Origin: an uncultured Thermoanaerobaculia bacterium
Lineage (GTDB): Bacteria > Acidobacteriota > Thermoanaerobaculia > Multivoradales > Multivoraceae
DNA: 64,000 nucleotides
Direction of reading: 5' to 3'
Assembly: GCA_951812325.1 (NCBI GenBank)
Contig: OX638294.1
Span: 2,210,859 to 2,274,858, forward strand
Within the stretch, counting starts at the first letter, position 1, and every line of letters begins with the position of its first letter. This document shows positions 26,090-33,049 of this stretch, piece after piece. Made by a program: the position numbers and the translations under genes. The notes under the pieces are model-generated. The model made no database searches, was not told the origin of the DNA, and worked only from the letters and a program-made list of their open reading frames with translations.

Positions 26090-26374
26090 TCAACCAGCCG
26101 ACCGTTTCACCAGACTTGGATGAAACCGGCGCAAGTTGCGGAAGTAGGTGCGGTTGGCGGAGGCGAGCCAGTCGAGGTCGACGGCGCTGGGATCATCCAC
26201 TTCGGCGAACTGACCCTCGAGCAGCCGCTTGGGAAACAGCAGCATCTCGCCGACGACCAGCACCTGTTCGCCGTTCTCCAGAGCCTCCCTGACTTCGAGA
26301 CCCTCGGCCTCAAGCTCACTCCGGAGCAGGCGGGTCAGCCGCCGGACCTGATCATCGACGTCGTTGCTAGCCAC
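26090..26374 (-). CDS. Small protein of unknown function
   Basis: 94 aa if read from the GTG at 26374 (MASNDVDDQV...), or 102 aa from a GTG at 26398. It is Leu/Glu-rich: an N-terminal amphipathic helix (DDQVRRLTRLLRSELEAEG), then a VLVVGEMLLFPKRLLEG segment and a basic tail. No TM helix or known motif. It stands directly upstream of the broken antitoxin relic on the same strand, so it could be a remnant or partner of that module; classic HigB/RelE toxin features are not visible. Codon usage looks coding, but function is unknown. Confidence 0.5.
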   Translation of the reverse strand: MASNDVDDQVRRLTRLLRSELEAEGLEVREALENGEQVLVVGEMLLFPKRLLEGQFAEVDDPSAVDLDWLASANRTYFRNLRRFHPSLVKRSAG

Positions 26375-26454
26375 CGTCCAACCCTGCCACCAGATCACGC
26401 TCCGACGGAACCCGCTTCAACTCGTCGTGCCGCGGCCGATGTCTCGCGCTGTCG

Positions 26455-26460
26455 TAGGCT
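26455..26460 (+). promoter_or_regulatory. TANNNT -10 box before the hydroxyproline-family gene
   Basis: TAGGCT, separated by 9 bases from the ATG at 26470. No Shine-Dalgarno in between, so a leaderless transcript is likely. Confidence 0.45.
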
Positions 26461-26469
26461 GGGTTCCGC

Positions 26470-27540
26470 ATGCATGTCTCCCAAGTGATCCACGCCGTCG
26501 ACACGCACGTCTGCGGCGAACCGGCGCGGGTAATCGTCGGCGGCGTCCTCGACGTCCCCGGGGCGACGATGTTCGAGAAGATGCGCTACCTCGAAACCGA
26601 GGCGGACGAACTCCGGCTGCGGATGCTGCGCGAGCCGCGCGGCTATCCCGCGGCGAACTGCAACCTGATCCTGCCGCCGACCCATCCCGACGCGGTGGCC
26701 GGTTACGTGATCATGGAGCAGGTCGAGTACCCCGGCATGTCCGGCACGAACACGATCGCCGTGGTCACCGTGCTGATCGAGACCGGGATGGCGCCGCATA
26801 CCGAGCCCGTCACCGAACTCACCCTGGAGTCGCCGGCCGGCCTGATCCGGGTGCGCGCCGACGTCGAGCGGGGCAAGGTGAAGCGGGTCGAGTTCGAGAA
26901 CGTGCCCGCCTTCGCCGTTCACCTCGACGCCGTGCTCGACGTCCCGGAACTCGGCAAGGTCACGGTCGACGTCGCCTACGGCGGCATGTTCTTCGTCATT
27001 GCCGACGCGGACCAGGTCGGCCTGACCCTGGCGCCGGAGGAGGCCGCCGAAGCGACCCGCGTCGGCGAGATGATCAAGGCGGCCTGCCAGGAGCAGTTGG
27101 CTCCGCCCGTTCACCCGCTGAACCCGGAGATCCGGGGCGTCACGATCGGTCAGCTCTCCGCCCCGCCGCTTGCGGCCGGCGCCCACCGGCGCAATACGGT
27201 GATCGTCTCGACCGGCAAGCTCGACTGGGACAAGCCGCTGACGTGGACCGGCGCCCTTGACCGCTCCCCCTGCGGCACGGGCACCTGCGCGAAGATGGCG
27301 GCAATGTGGGCCAAGGGCGAACTGCCGCTCGGCCAGGAGTTCGTCCACGAGGGCGTCCTCGGCACGACGTTCACCGGGCGCATGGTGCGCGAGACGAAGG
27401 TCGGCGACGTCGACGCCGCGGCGCCCACGCTGGCGGGCGCCGCGTGGATTACCGGCTTCGCCCAGTACGTCGTCGATCCGGAGGATCCCTTCCCCAACGG
27501 GTTCACCGTCGGCGACATCTGGGGCGGCCAGGAGGGCTGA
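26470..27540 (+). CDS. Proline racemase superfamily enzyme (hydroxyproline epimerase / trans-3-hydroxyproline dehydratase type)
   Basis: 356 aa, family-typical size. Both catalytic loops are visible: the first is PGMSGTNTIAV (about residue 92), with Ser in the place of the first catalytic Cys of proline racemase; the second is DRSPCGTGTCA (about residue 263), with the Cys kept. Family members with this Ser/Cys pair are known to act on trans-4-hydroxyproline (epimerisation) and/or trans-3-hydroxyproline (dehydration), not as true proline racemases. The N-terminal VIHAVDTHVCGEPARVIVGG is also typical. The aldo/keto reductase gene starts one base after its stop, so they are likely co-expressed. 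Confidence 0.88.
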   Translation: MHVSQVIHAVDTHVCGEPARVIVGGVLDVPGATMFEKMRYLETEADELRLRMLREPRGYPAANCNLILPPTHPDAVAGYVIMEQVEYPGMSGTNTIAVVTVLIETGMAPHTEPVTELTLESPAGLIRVRADVERGKVKRVEFENVPAFAVHLDAVLDVPELGKVTVDVAYGGMFFVIADADQVGLTLAPEEAAEATRVGEMIKAACQEQLAPPVHPLNPEIRGVTIGQLSAPPLAAGAHRRNTVIVSTGKLDWDKPLTWTGALDRSPCGTGTCAKMAAMWAKGELPLGQEFVHEGVLGTTFTGRMVRETKVGDVDAAAPTLAGAAWITGFAQYVVDPEDPFPNGFTVGDIWGGQEG

Positions 27541-27541
27541 C

Positions 27542-28588
27542 ATGGAGTACCGCACCCTCGGCCGCACCGGCCTGAAGGTCTCAGCCGTAGGCCTCGGCAC
27601 GAGCAACTTCGGCGACGTCACGCCGGAGGACGAGTCCCGCCGGATCATCGAGCGCACCCTCGACGCCGGCGTGAACCTGATCGATCTCGGCCACATCTAC
27701 GGCGACGGCAAGGCCGAACGGATCGTCGGCAGCCTGCTGAAGGAGACCGGCCGGCGGCACGAGGTCCTGATCTCGACGAAGATCTACCCCGGCGAGTTCG
27801 ACGATCAGACCGGTCTGGCACGCACGGAGCACGTGCCGGGCCGCAGCCCGAACGAGCAGGGGTTGTCCCGCGCGGGGATCCTGAACGCCTGCGACGCCGC
27901 TTTGCGCCGGCTCCGGACGGACCACATCGACCTCTACCAGACGCACCGGCCGGACTTCAGCATCCCGGTCGACGAGACGCTGCGCGCGTTCGACGATCTG
28001 GTCCGCGCCGGCAAGGTGCGCTACATCGGCTGCTCTACCTACCCCGCCTGGGGCGTGATGGAAGCGCTCATGGTGAGCGAACTGAAGGGCTACGTCCGCT
28101 TCGCGTCGGAGCAGGCCCCCTACAACCTGCTCGACCGCCGAATCGAGAACGAGCTGATTCCCCTGTGCCGCAGGCACGGCCTCGGCATCCTCGCCTGGGC
28201 GCCACTCGGCATGGGCGTGCTGGCCGGTCGTTACTCCGATGCGCAAAGCTACCCGGAAGGCTCCCGCGCCGACGTGCTCGGCAAGTACTACGCGCGCCGC
28301 GTCACGAAACGCGCCGTACGCGTCGGCGTCGAGTTCGCCAGGCTCGCGGCCGAGACCGGGATCACGCCGGCACAGCTCGCGATCCTCTGGTGCAAGGACC
28401 AGCCGGGCATCACGGCGCCGCTGATCGGCCCGCGGCGATTCGAGCACACGGACGAACTCGTCGCCGTCCAGGAGATGACGCTCGCCCCCGAGATCGCCGC
28501 CGCCTGCGACGCGCTGGTACCGCCGGGCAGCGCCGTGTCCGACTTCCACAACACGTCCGGCTGGATGAAGACGCAACTCACCTGGTAG
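27542..28588 (+). CDS. Aldo/keto reductase
   Basis: 348 aa (beta/alpha)8 NADPH-dependent oxidoreductase. Starts MEYRTLGRTGLKVSAVGLGTS. The catalytic tetrad is visible as Asp in NLIDLGHIYGDG (about residue 47), Tyr in the same motif (about 52), Lys in LISTKIY (about 80) and His in LYQTHRPD (about 126). The C-terminal coenzyme loop with PLIGPRRFEHTDEL lies near residue 300. The ATG at 27542 follows the previous stop by one base; the in-frame region before it is a shadow. Substrate unknown; pairing with the hydroxyproline enzyme is suggestive only. Confidence 0.9.
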   Translation: MEYRTLGRTGLKVSAVGLGTSNFGDVTPEDESRRIIERTLDAGVNLIDLGHIYGDGKAERIVGSLLKETGRRHEVLISTKIYPGEFDDQTGLARTEHVPGRSPNEQGLSRAGILNACDAALRRLRTDHIDLYQTHRPDFSIPVDETLRAFDDLVRAGKVRYIGCSTYPAWGVMEALMVSELKGYVRFASEQAPYNLLDRRIENELIPLCRRHGLGILAWAPLGMGVLAGRYSDAQSYPEGSRADVLGKYYARRVTKRAVRVGVEFARLAAETGITPAQLAILWCKDQPGITAPLIGPRRFEHTDELVAVQEMTLAPEIAAACDALVPPGSAVSDFHNTSGWMKTQLTW

Positions 28589-28594
28589 CCGCGC

Positions 28595-28620
28595 CGCAGG
28601 CACCGGGACTCCGGCCTGCG
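28595..28620. terminator. Intergenic GC hairpin after the aldo/keto reductase
   Basis: CGCAGG..CCGG-GACT-CCGG..CCTGCG folds into a strong hairpin 7 bases after the stop codon. No T-run follows, so it is at best a weak or Rho-assisted terminator or an mRNA 3'-end stabiliser. Confidence 0.35.
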
Positions 28621-28687
28621 CCCGCCCGGAGCGATCAGCAAGTGCCGGAGCGTAACGTCTTCCCGTGATCGTGAGGGTTAGGTTAGG

Positions 28688-29011
28688 TTAGGCGGTCACC
28701 CGAAGTTGCAGACCCAACGCCCGGGTGATCCGAATCACAGTCGCGAACGTAGGGTTGCCGTCCTTGGAAAGGGCCTTGTAGAGACCCTCCCGGCTCAGCC
28801 CCGCCTCGCGGGCGAGCCCGCTCATGTTCCTTGCCCGCGCGATGTCGTTCAGCGCCGCTCGGATCAGGCTGCCGTCGCCCGGATCCTCCTCGGCGCATGC
28901 CTCGAGGTAGAGGCGGGCGTCTTCCCGAGTACCGAGGTGCTCGGCGGCGTCCCACTTGGTGAACGTCTCGTTCATGTCTCCCTCCACTCCTTCGCCAATC
29001 GGCCGGAGCAA
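28688..29011 (-). CDS. HigA-type addiction module antidote protein (orphan)
   Basis: 107 aa. The N-terminal TKWDAAEHLGTREDARLYLE followed by EEDPGDGSLIRAALNDIARARNMSGLAREAGLSREGLYKAL matches the 'putative addiction module antidote' family, which has a C-terminal XRE-like helix-turn-helix (about residues 62-100). Such antitoxins bind DNA and neutralise an adjacent RelE/HigB-like toxin normally encoded upstream. No such toxin is seen here: upstream is the HD hydrolase gene. GGAGGGAG lies about 4 bases before the ATG at 29011. The stop codon falls in a GTTAG repeat (28677-28691). Confidence 0.85.
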   Translation of the reverse strand: MLRPIGEGVEGDMNETFTKWDAAEHLGTREDARLYLEACAEEDPGDGSLIRAALNDIARARNMSGLAREAGLSREGLYKALSKDGNPTFATVIRITRALGLQLRVTA

Positions 29012-29048
29012 GCGGCCGCGTCAAGAGGCGCCCACGGCGCCGTTGGCT

Positions 29049-29648
29049 TCAAGGCGCCAGGAGCTCGCGCTTGACGGCGTCTTCGATCAGTTCCTCGGCG
29101 TAGCGCCAGAGTTCGGGCGCGCCGTCTTCGATGCAACCGTTGATCTCGCGCACCTGGTCGGCCCGGATGCCGTGCTCCTGCCACGGCCCGCCGCCGTTCA
29201 TGTAGTTGAGCACCATGGGCTGCAGGCGGTCCAACGCCCTCGCAAACTTCGCCTCGGGACTCCGGCGTGCCTCGAACTCGTCCCAGACGGCGCGTAGTTC
29301 GGCCCCGCTCTCGGCCGGCAGCAGTCCGAAGATCCGCTCCGCCGCCCGCTCTTCGCGCTCCTCCTGGTCCTCGAGGCCCACCTTGTCGTAGACAAAGGTG
29401 TCGCCCGCGTCGATCTCGACCAGATCGTGCACGATCAGCATCTTCAGCACCTTGAGCTGATCGAGCCCCGAAACGGCCGCATGCTCCGACAGGACCAGCG
29501 CCATCACCGTCACATGCCACGAGTGCTCCGCGGAGTTCTCTCGCCGCTCGTTGCCGACGATCGAGGTGCGCCGCAGTACCTGCTTGAGCTGGTCGACTTC
29601 GACCAGAAAGTGCATCTGCTGCGCGAGACGTCCGTTTCGTTCCTGCAT
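29049..29648 (-). CDS. HD-domain hydrolase (YfbR/HDDC2-like)
   Basis: 199 aa. Metal-binding HD pattern: His in NSAEHSWHVT (about residue 37), His-Asp in LIVHDLVEIDAGDT (about residue 70), and a later Asp in FARALDRLQPM (about residue 130). This matches the HD family that includes 5'-deoxynucleotidases such as YfbR; probable role is nucleotide pool cleaning in the cytoplasm. Start chosen at the ATG at 29648 (MQERNGRLAQQM), with a TACCGT box 6 bases upstream. The in-frame extension to 29825 is not family-like and overlaps the relic described next. Confidence 0.83.
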   Translation of the reverse strand: MQERNGRLAQQMHFLVEVDQLKQVLRRTSIVGNERRENSAEHSWHVTVMALVLSEHAAVSGLDQLKVLKMLIVHDLVEIDAGDTFVYDKVGLEDQEEREERAAERIFGLLPAESGAELRAVWDEFEARRSPEAKFARALDRLQPMVLNYMNGGGPWQEHGIRADQVREINGCIEDGAPELWRYAEELIEDAVKRELLAP

Positions 29649-29654
29649 GCCGCA

Positions 29655-29660
29655 ACGGTA
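29655..29660 (-). promoter_or_regulatory. TANNNT -10 box before the HD hydrolase
   Basis: TACCGT, 6 bases before the ATG at 29648; consistent with a leaderless mRNA. Confidence 0.45.
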
Positions 29661-29679
29661 TCCAACACCTCCTCGGCAC

Positions 29680-29850
29680 CTACTGTTCCGCCTGGCCCAG
29701 TTGCACGAAGCCGCCGCTGAACTGCAGCGACTCGATCGCGCGTCCCCGCAACGGGCCGTCGATCCGCGCGCGGTAGACGTGCGGCTCGCCCGGTTCTCGC
29801 CGATGTCGATGCCGAGGAAGCGCACATGCGTCGCGCGGCGCCAGAGAAAC
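29680..29850 (-). pseudogene. Frameshifted gene fragment of unknown family
   Basis: One minus-strand frame reads ...THVRFLGIDIGEN and the next continues GEPHVYRARIDGPLRGR then AIESLQFSGGFVQLGQAEQ before a stop at 29680. Each piece looks like real protein sequence but a single-base shift separates them around 29785-29795, and there is no start codon or N-terminal part. I do not recognise the family. It lies immediately downstream of the secreted protein gene, suggesting the tail of a deleted gene. Confidence 0.4.
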
Positions 29851-29851
29851 C

Positions 29852-30829
29852 TCAGTCGACGCCGAAGGCGAAGACCCTCCCCGAGCCGCCGCTGATGCCA
29901 GGCCCGAAGAAGCCGAAGACCGCTGTTGCCTGACCACCGTGGAAGGCGTACTCGCCGGGCTCCAGCCTTTGCGACTTCACCTCGTACACACCCGGAACGA
30001 CCTCCGTGTACTCCACCTGCCGCAACTGCTTCGGCGGCGAGCCTCCCGAAGCTCCGGTCCAGGCGTTCATCTTGCCGGTGACGAAGGCGCGCTGATCCTT
30101 CTTCTTGCGTACATCGAGGGCGATCAGAGGGAACTCGGACGGGTTCACGGCGCCAGTCGTCTGGTAGGAGAGGCCTGCCTGAGTCTCCTCGAAGCAGAAG
30201 TAGAAGGTCGGCTGCCGCTGGCTCGTACGGACCGGTGAACGGGTGCCGGGGATCATCGCCTTCGCCTTCATCGACCTGATCCCGTAGGTCAGGCTCGAGA
30301 GCACTGGGCTGCCGGTCTTCGTCGCGGACGGCTGAGTCAGTTCCAAGTCAACCAGAGAACCCTCCTCGAAGAGGAAGATCCCAGGGCTCCTGCAGGGCGT
30401 TCCCTCGAAGTTCGAGGCGACATTGGCTACCTGCGACGCGCGCGTCGAGGTCACAACGTCGAGCGTACCCGCCCCCGCGGCTTCGCCGGCGGCCGGGGCC
30501 GGCTCAGCACCGGCGCTCGCCATGGCCTCCAGCACCTCCGCATCAACCTCGGCCTCGGAAAGCGCGACCAGGGCGTCGACCGACGTGTCGAAGTCCGCCC
30601 GGGAAGTCCTGATCTTGGCGACGATGACCGCCGCCGGAAGCCCGCTCTCCGTCAGTCGAACGACATCGTCGTTCGTCAGGACCTCGACCTCTTCCTGGCC
30701 GAGCAACGGCAGCGTGGACGCGACCAGAAGGACCAGCAAGCCAGACAGAATGAGAGCGAACCTCTTTCGCATGGCAGGCACGGCAACAGGAAGAACGAAG
30801 GAACGACGATTCGGCATTCGGCGAAGCAC
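29852..30829 (-). CDS. Secreted protein of unknown function
   Basis: 325 aa from a GTG at 30829, chosen because AAGGAG lies 8 bases upstream; a later ATG at 30772 (MRKRFALIL) lacks one. The signal peptide's hydrophobic core is at about residues 24-43, ending LLGQ. Residues 48-100 form a module, LTNDDVVRLTESGLPAAVIVAKI...DALVALSEAEVDAEVLEAM, that is common at the start of exported proteins in Acidobacteria-like genomes. The C-terminal half is beta-rich (PGVYEVKSQRLEPGEYAFHGG) and resembles a surface or periplasmic domain. No catalytic motif is evident. Confidence 0.75.
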   Translation of the reverse strand: MLRRMPNRRSFVLPVAVPAMRKRFALILSGLLVLLVASTLPLLGQEEVEVLTNDDVVRLTESGLPAAVIVAKIRTSRADFDTSVDALVALSEAEVDAEVLEAMASAGAEPAPAAGEAAGAGTLDVVTSTRASQVANVASNFEGTPCRSPGIFLFEEGSLVDLELTQPSATKTGSPVLSSLTYGIRSMKAKAMIPGTRSPVRTSQRQPTFYFCFEETQAGLSYQTTGAVNPSEFPLIALDVRKKKDQRAFVTGKMNAWTGASGGSPPKQLRQVEYTEVVPGVYEVKSQRLEPGEYAFHGGQATAVFGFFGPGISGGSGRVFAFGVD

Positions 30830-31030
30830 GGTAGATTCTCCTTACTGTTTGACAAGCGTCCGTAAGCTATCCTGACCGTAGCACACAAGTGCGAGCCAGA
30901 AATGTCCAAGTCCGACCGGTCCTGGTGGACACGTTGTTCCCGGAGCAGGTGGCCGCGAGTTCACGGAGAAGGAGCCGTCACCTGAGCTGCATTGGCGCCG
31001 CTTCGGCCTCGCCTGCGTGATCGCAGATGT

Positions 31031-33049
31031 CTACTCGATGGGCGCCACTCCTCCGTCAGCAGACGCGTAGTCCACCTCGATCACCCGATCGAGACCGGCG
31101 ACTTCGACCGCCTGCCGGGCGCCGTCTGGCCAGATCACCTCCACGCGGTCCAGATCCGCGGCGGACGACACGCCGCCCAGGCCGATGGTCACGACGGGCT
31201 CGACCTGGCTCTGGTAGCTGCGGGTCGGCATGACGCGGCGGCGCTGGAGCACGGGGCCGACCGCGGTCCGATGTTCGACCTCCACCCACGCGCCGATCGC
31301 GTCGCGGTTCACATGCTCTCCATCGCCGCGAAGCCGGAAGCGCAGCCAGCGGTGCCCGGTCTCCTGGTCGTTGCGGAGCAGAAGCGGCCGGTCGCCGGTC
31401 TGCAGCAGCAGCACGTCGAGGTCGCCGTCGCCGTCGATGTCGGCATAGGTCGATCCTCGGCCCACCAGCTCGCGCGCCAAGCCGTCGCCTGCCTCCGGCT
31501 GCACGGGCACGAACGTCGACCCGGCATCGGGCCCGGCGTTCCAGAACAACTGCGGCGCCTGCCGGTAGCGCTGGCTGGGTTCCACGACCTCGATGTCGTC
31601 CTCCAGGTGCCCGTTGACCTGGAGCAGGTCGAGTCGGCCGTCCAGATCGTAGTCAAAGAAGAAGAGCCCGAAGCTAAGGACGCGGCGGCTCGGCGCACCG
31701 ACGCCGGCGGTGATCGCCTCGTCGCTCCACAGCGTCGGGTCGCCCTGGGACACATAGAGCGAGGTCATTTCGTTGGCGAAGTTGCCGATCGCGAAGCCGA
31801 GTTCGCCGTCGTTGCGGAAGTCGGCGGCATCGACGCCCATCGCCCCGGTGGCCGCGCCCTCGCGGCTGTAGGCGAGGCCGTAGCTTCCCCCCTGCTCGGC
31901 GAAGACGCCGCCGCCGTCGTTCACCAGCAGGAAGTTGCGCACCGTGTCGTTGGCGACCAGCACGTCGATGTCGCCGTCGCCCTCGATGTCCACCGGCGCC
32001 AGCCCCAGCGTCTTCGCCACCGGCGTTTCCGTGGCCGGGTTCAGGATGTGCATGCCGGCTTGCTCGGAGACGTCGGTGAACCTGCCGGCGCCGTCATTCC
32101 GGTAGAGGTCCATCGTCGTTCCGCCGTAGTTCAGCGGCGGTCCGTAGGCTCGGCCAACCCCGGTCAACTGGTAGCCGACCTCGATGTCGATCTCGCGCGA
32201 CCAGCGGACGTAGTTGCCGACCAGAAGGTCGAGGTCGCCGTCCCCGTCGGCGTCGAAGAAGGCGCTGCTGCTGCTCCACTCGGTCTCGGGTCCGGCGACG
32301 CCCGCCGTCGCCGTCACGTCCTCGAAGCCGACGCCCTCCCGGTTCCGGAACAGCCGGTTCGGGCCCACCGCGGAGATGAACAGGTCGACCCAGCCGTCGT
32401 TGTCCACGTCGCCGACCGCGACCCCGGCGCCGTAGAAACTCGTCGCGAGACCCATCCCCGCCGTCCGGTCGGCGAACCGGCCCGCGCCGTCGTTCTCGTA
32501 CAGCGCCATCGTGGGGCCGCTGCCTTCCGCGGCGCTCCACTCGGTCGAGTTGACGAGCAGCAGGTCCTGGTCGCCGTCCCGGTCGAAGTCGAAGAAGCTC
32601 GCGCCCGAGCCCATCGTCTCCGGCAGCAGAGCCTCGCCCTCGGCGCCGTTGACGTGAACGAAGTCGATACCGGCCTCCATCGTGATGTCCGTGAAGGGGA
32701 CGACCGGCACTTCGACGGCCGGGGCCGCCGGCCGCGGCGCCGCGACCGCGATCTCCTGTGCTTCCTCCGGCCCGGCCCGAAAGACGTAGCGCAGCGCGAC
32801 CACGAGCAGCGCGGCGACAGCGAGCGCCGCCAGCACCTGCAGCGAGCGGACGAAGACCCGCCCGATGACCGCGTCATCCTCGGCTACGAGTTCCTCCTCC
32901 GGCGACCCGGTCGGCACGTCGGTCGAGGGGCCGCCGGGAGAGTCCGCGTCGTTCCCGGCTGCGAGCTCCTCCTCCGGCGCCGGCGCCCCGGCGGCGTCCA
33001 CGGTCTCCGGTTCCTCCAGCGGCCCGCCGCCCGGCGATCCGGGGCTCAA
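31031..33049 (-). CDS. FG-GAP/VCBS repeat protein with ASPIC/UnbV domain (CRTAC1 family)
   Basis: 672 aa. An acidic N-terminus (about 1-65) precedes one TM helix (about 68-88), so it is membrane-anchored with the rest outside. Six or more Ca-binding loops of DxDxDGxxD type follow, for example FDFDRDGDQDLLL, GDVDNDGWVDLF, FDADGDGDLDLL and ADIDGDGDLDVL, forming an integrin-like beta propeller. The last about 70 residues (IGLGGVSSAADLDRVEVIWPDG...) are an ASPIC/UnbV domain. TTG start at 33049 overlapping the cytochrome gene's stop (TTGA), so the two are translationally coupled. Function of this family is unknown; interaction with the cytochrome partner is inferred from coupling. Confidence 0.88.
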   Translation of the reverse strand: MSPGSPGGGPLEEPETVDAAGAPAPEEELAAGNDADSPGGPSTDVPTGSPEEELVAEDDAVIGRVFVRSLQVLAALAVAALLVVALRYVFRAGPEEAQEIAVAAPRPAAPAVEVPVVPFTDITMEAGIDFVHVNGAEGEALLPETMGSGASFFDFDRDGDQDLLLVNSTEWSAAEGSGPTMALYENDGAGRFADRTAGMGLATSFYGAGVAVGDVDNDGWVDLFISAVGPNRLFRNREGVGFEDVTATAGVAGPETEWSSSSAFFDADGDGDLDLLVGNYVRWSREIDIEVGYQLTGVGRAYGPPLNYGGTTMDLYRNDGAGRFTDVSEQAGMHILNPATETPVAKTLGLAPVDIEGDGDIDVLVANDTVRNFLLVNDGGGVFAEQGGSYGLAYSREGAATGAMGVDAADFRNDGELGFAIGNFANEMTSLYVSQGDPTLWSDEAITAGVGAPSRRVLSFGLFFFDYDLDGRLDLLQVNGHLEDDIEVVEPSQRYRQAPQLFWNAGPDAGSTFVPVQPEAGDGLARELVGRGSTYADIDGDGDLDVLLLQTGDRPLLLRNDQETGHRWLRFRLRGDGEHVNRDAIGAWVEVEHRTAVGPVLQRRRVMPTRSYQSQVEPVVTIGLGGVSSAADLDRVEVIWPDGARQAVEVAGLDRVIEVDYASADGGVAPIE

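Noticed and set aside
28677-28691. Telomere-like GTTAG repeat
   Set aside because: Only three units and it overlaps the stop codon of the HigA-type gene; a similar CTAAC pair at 47993 is too short to interpret.
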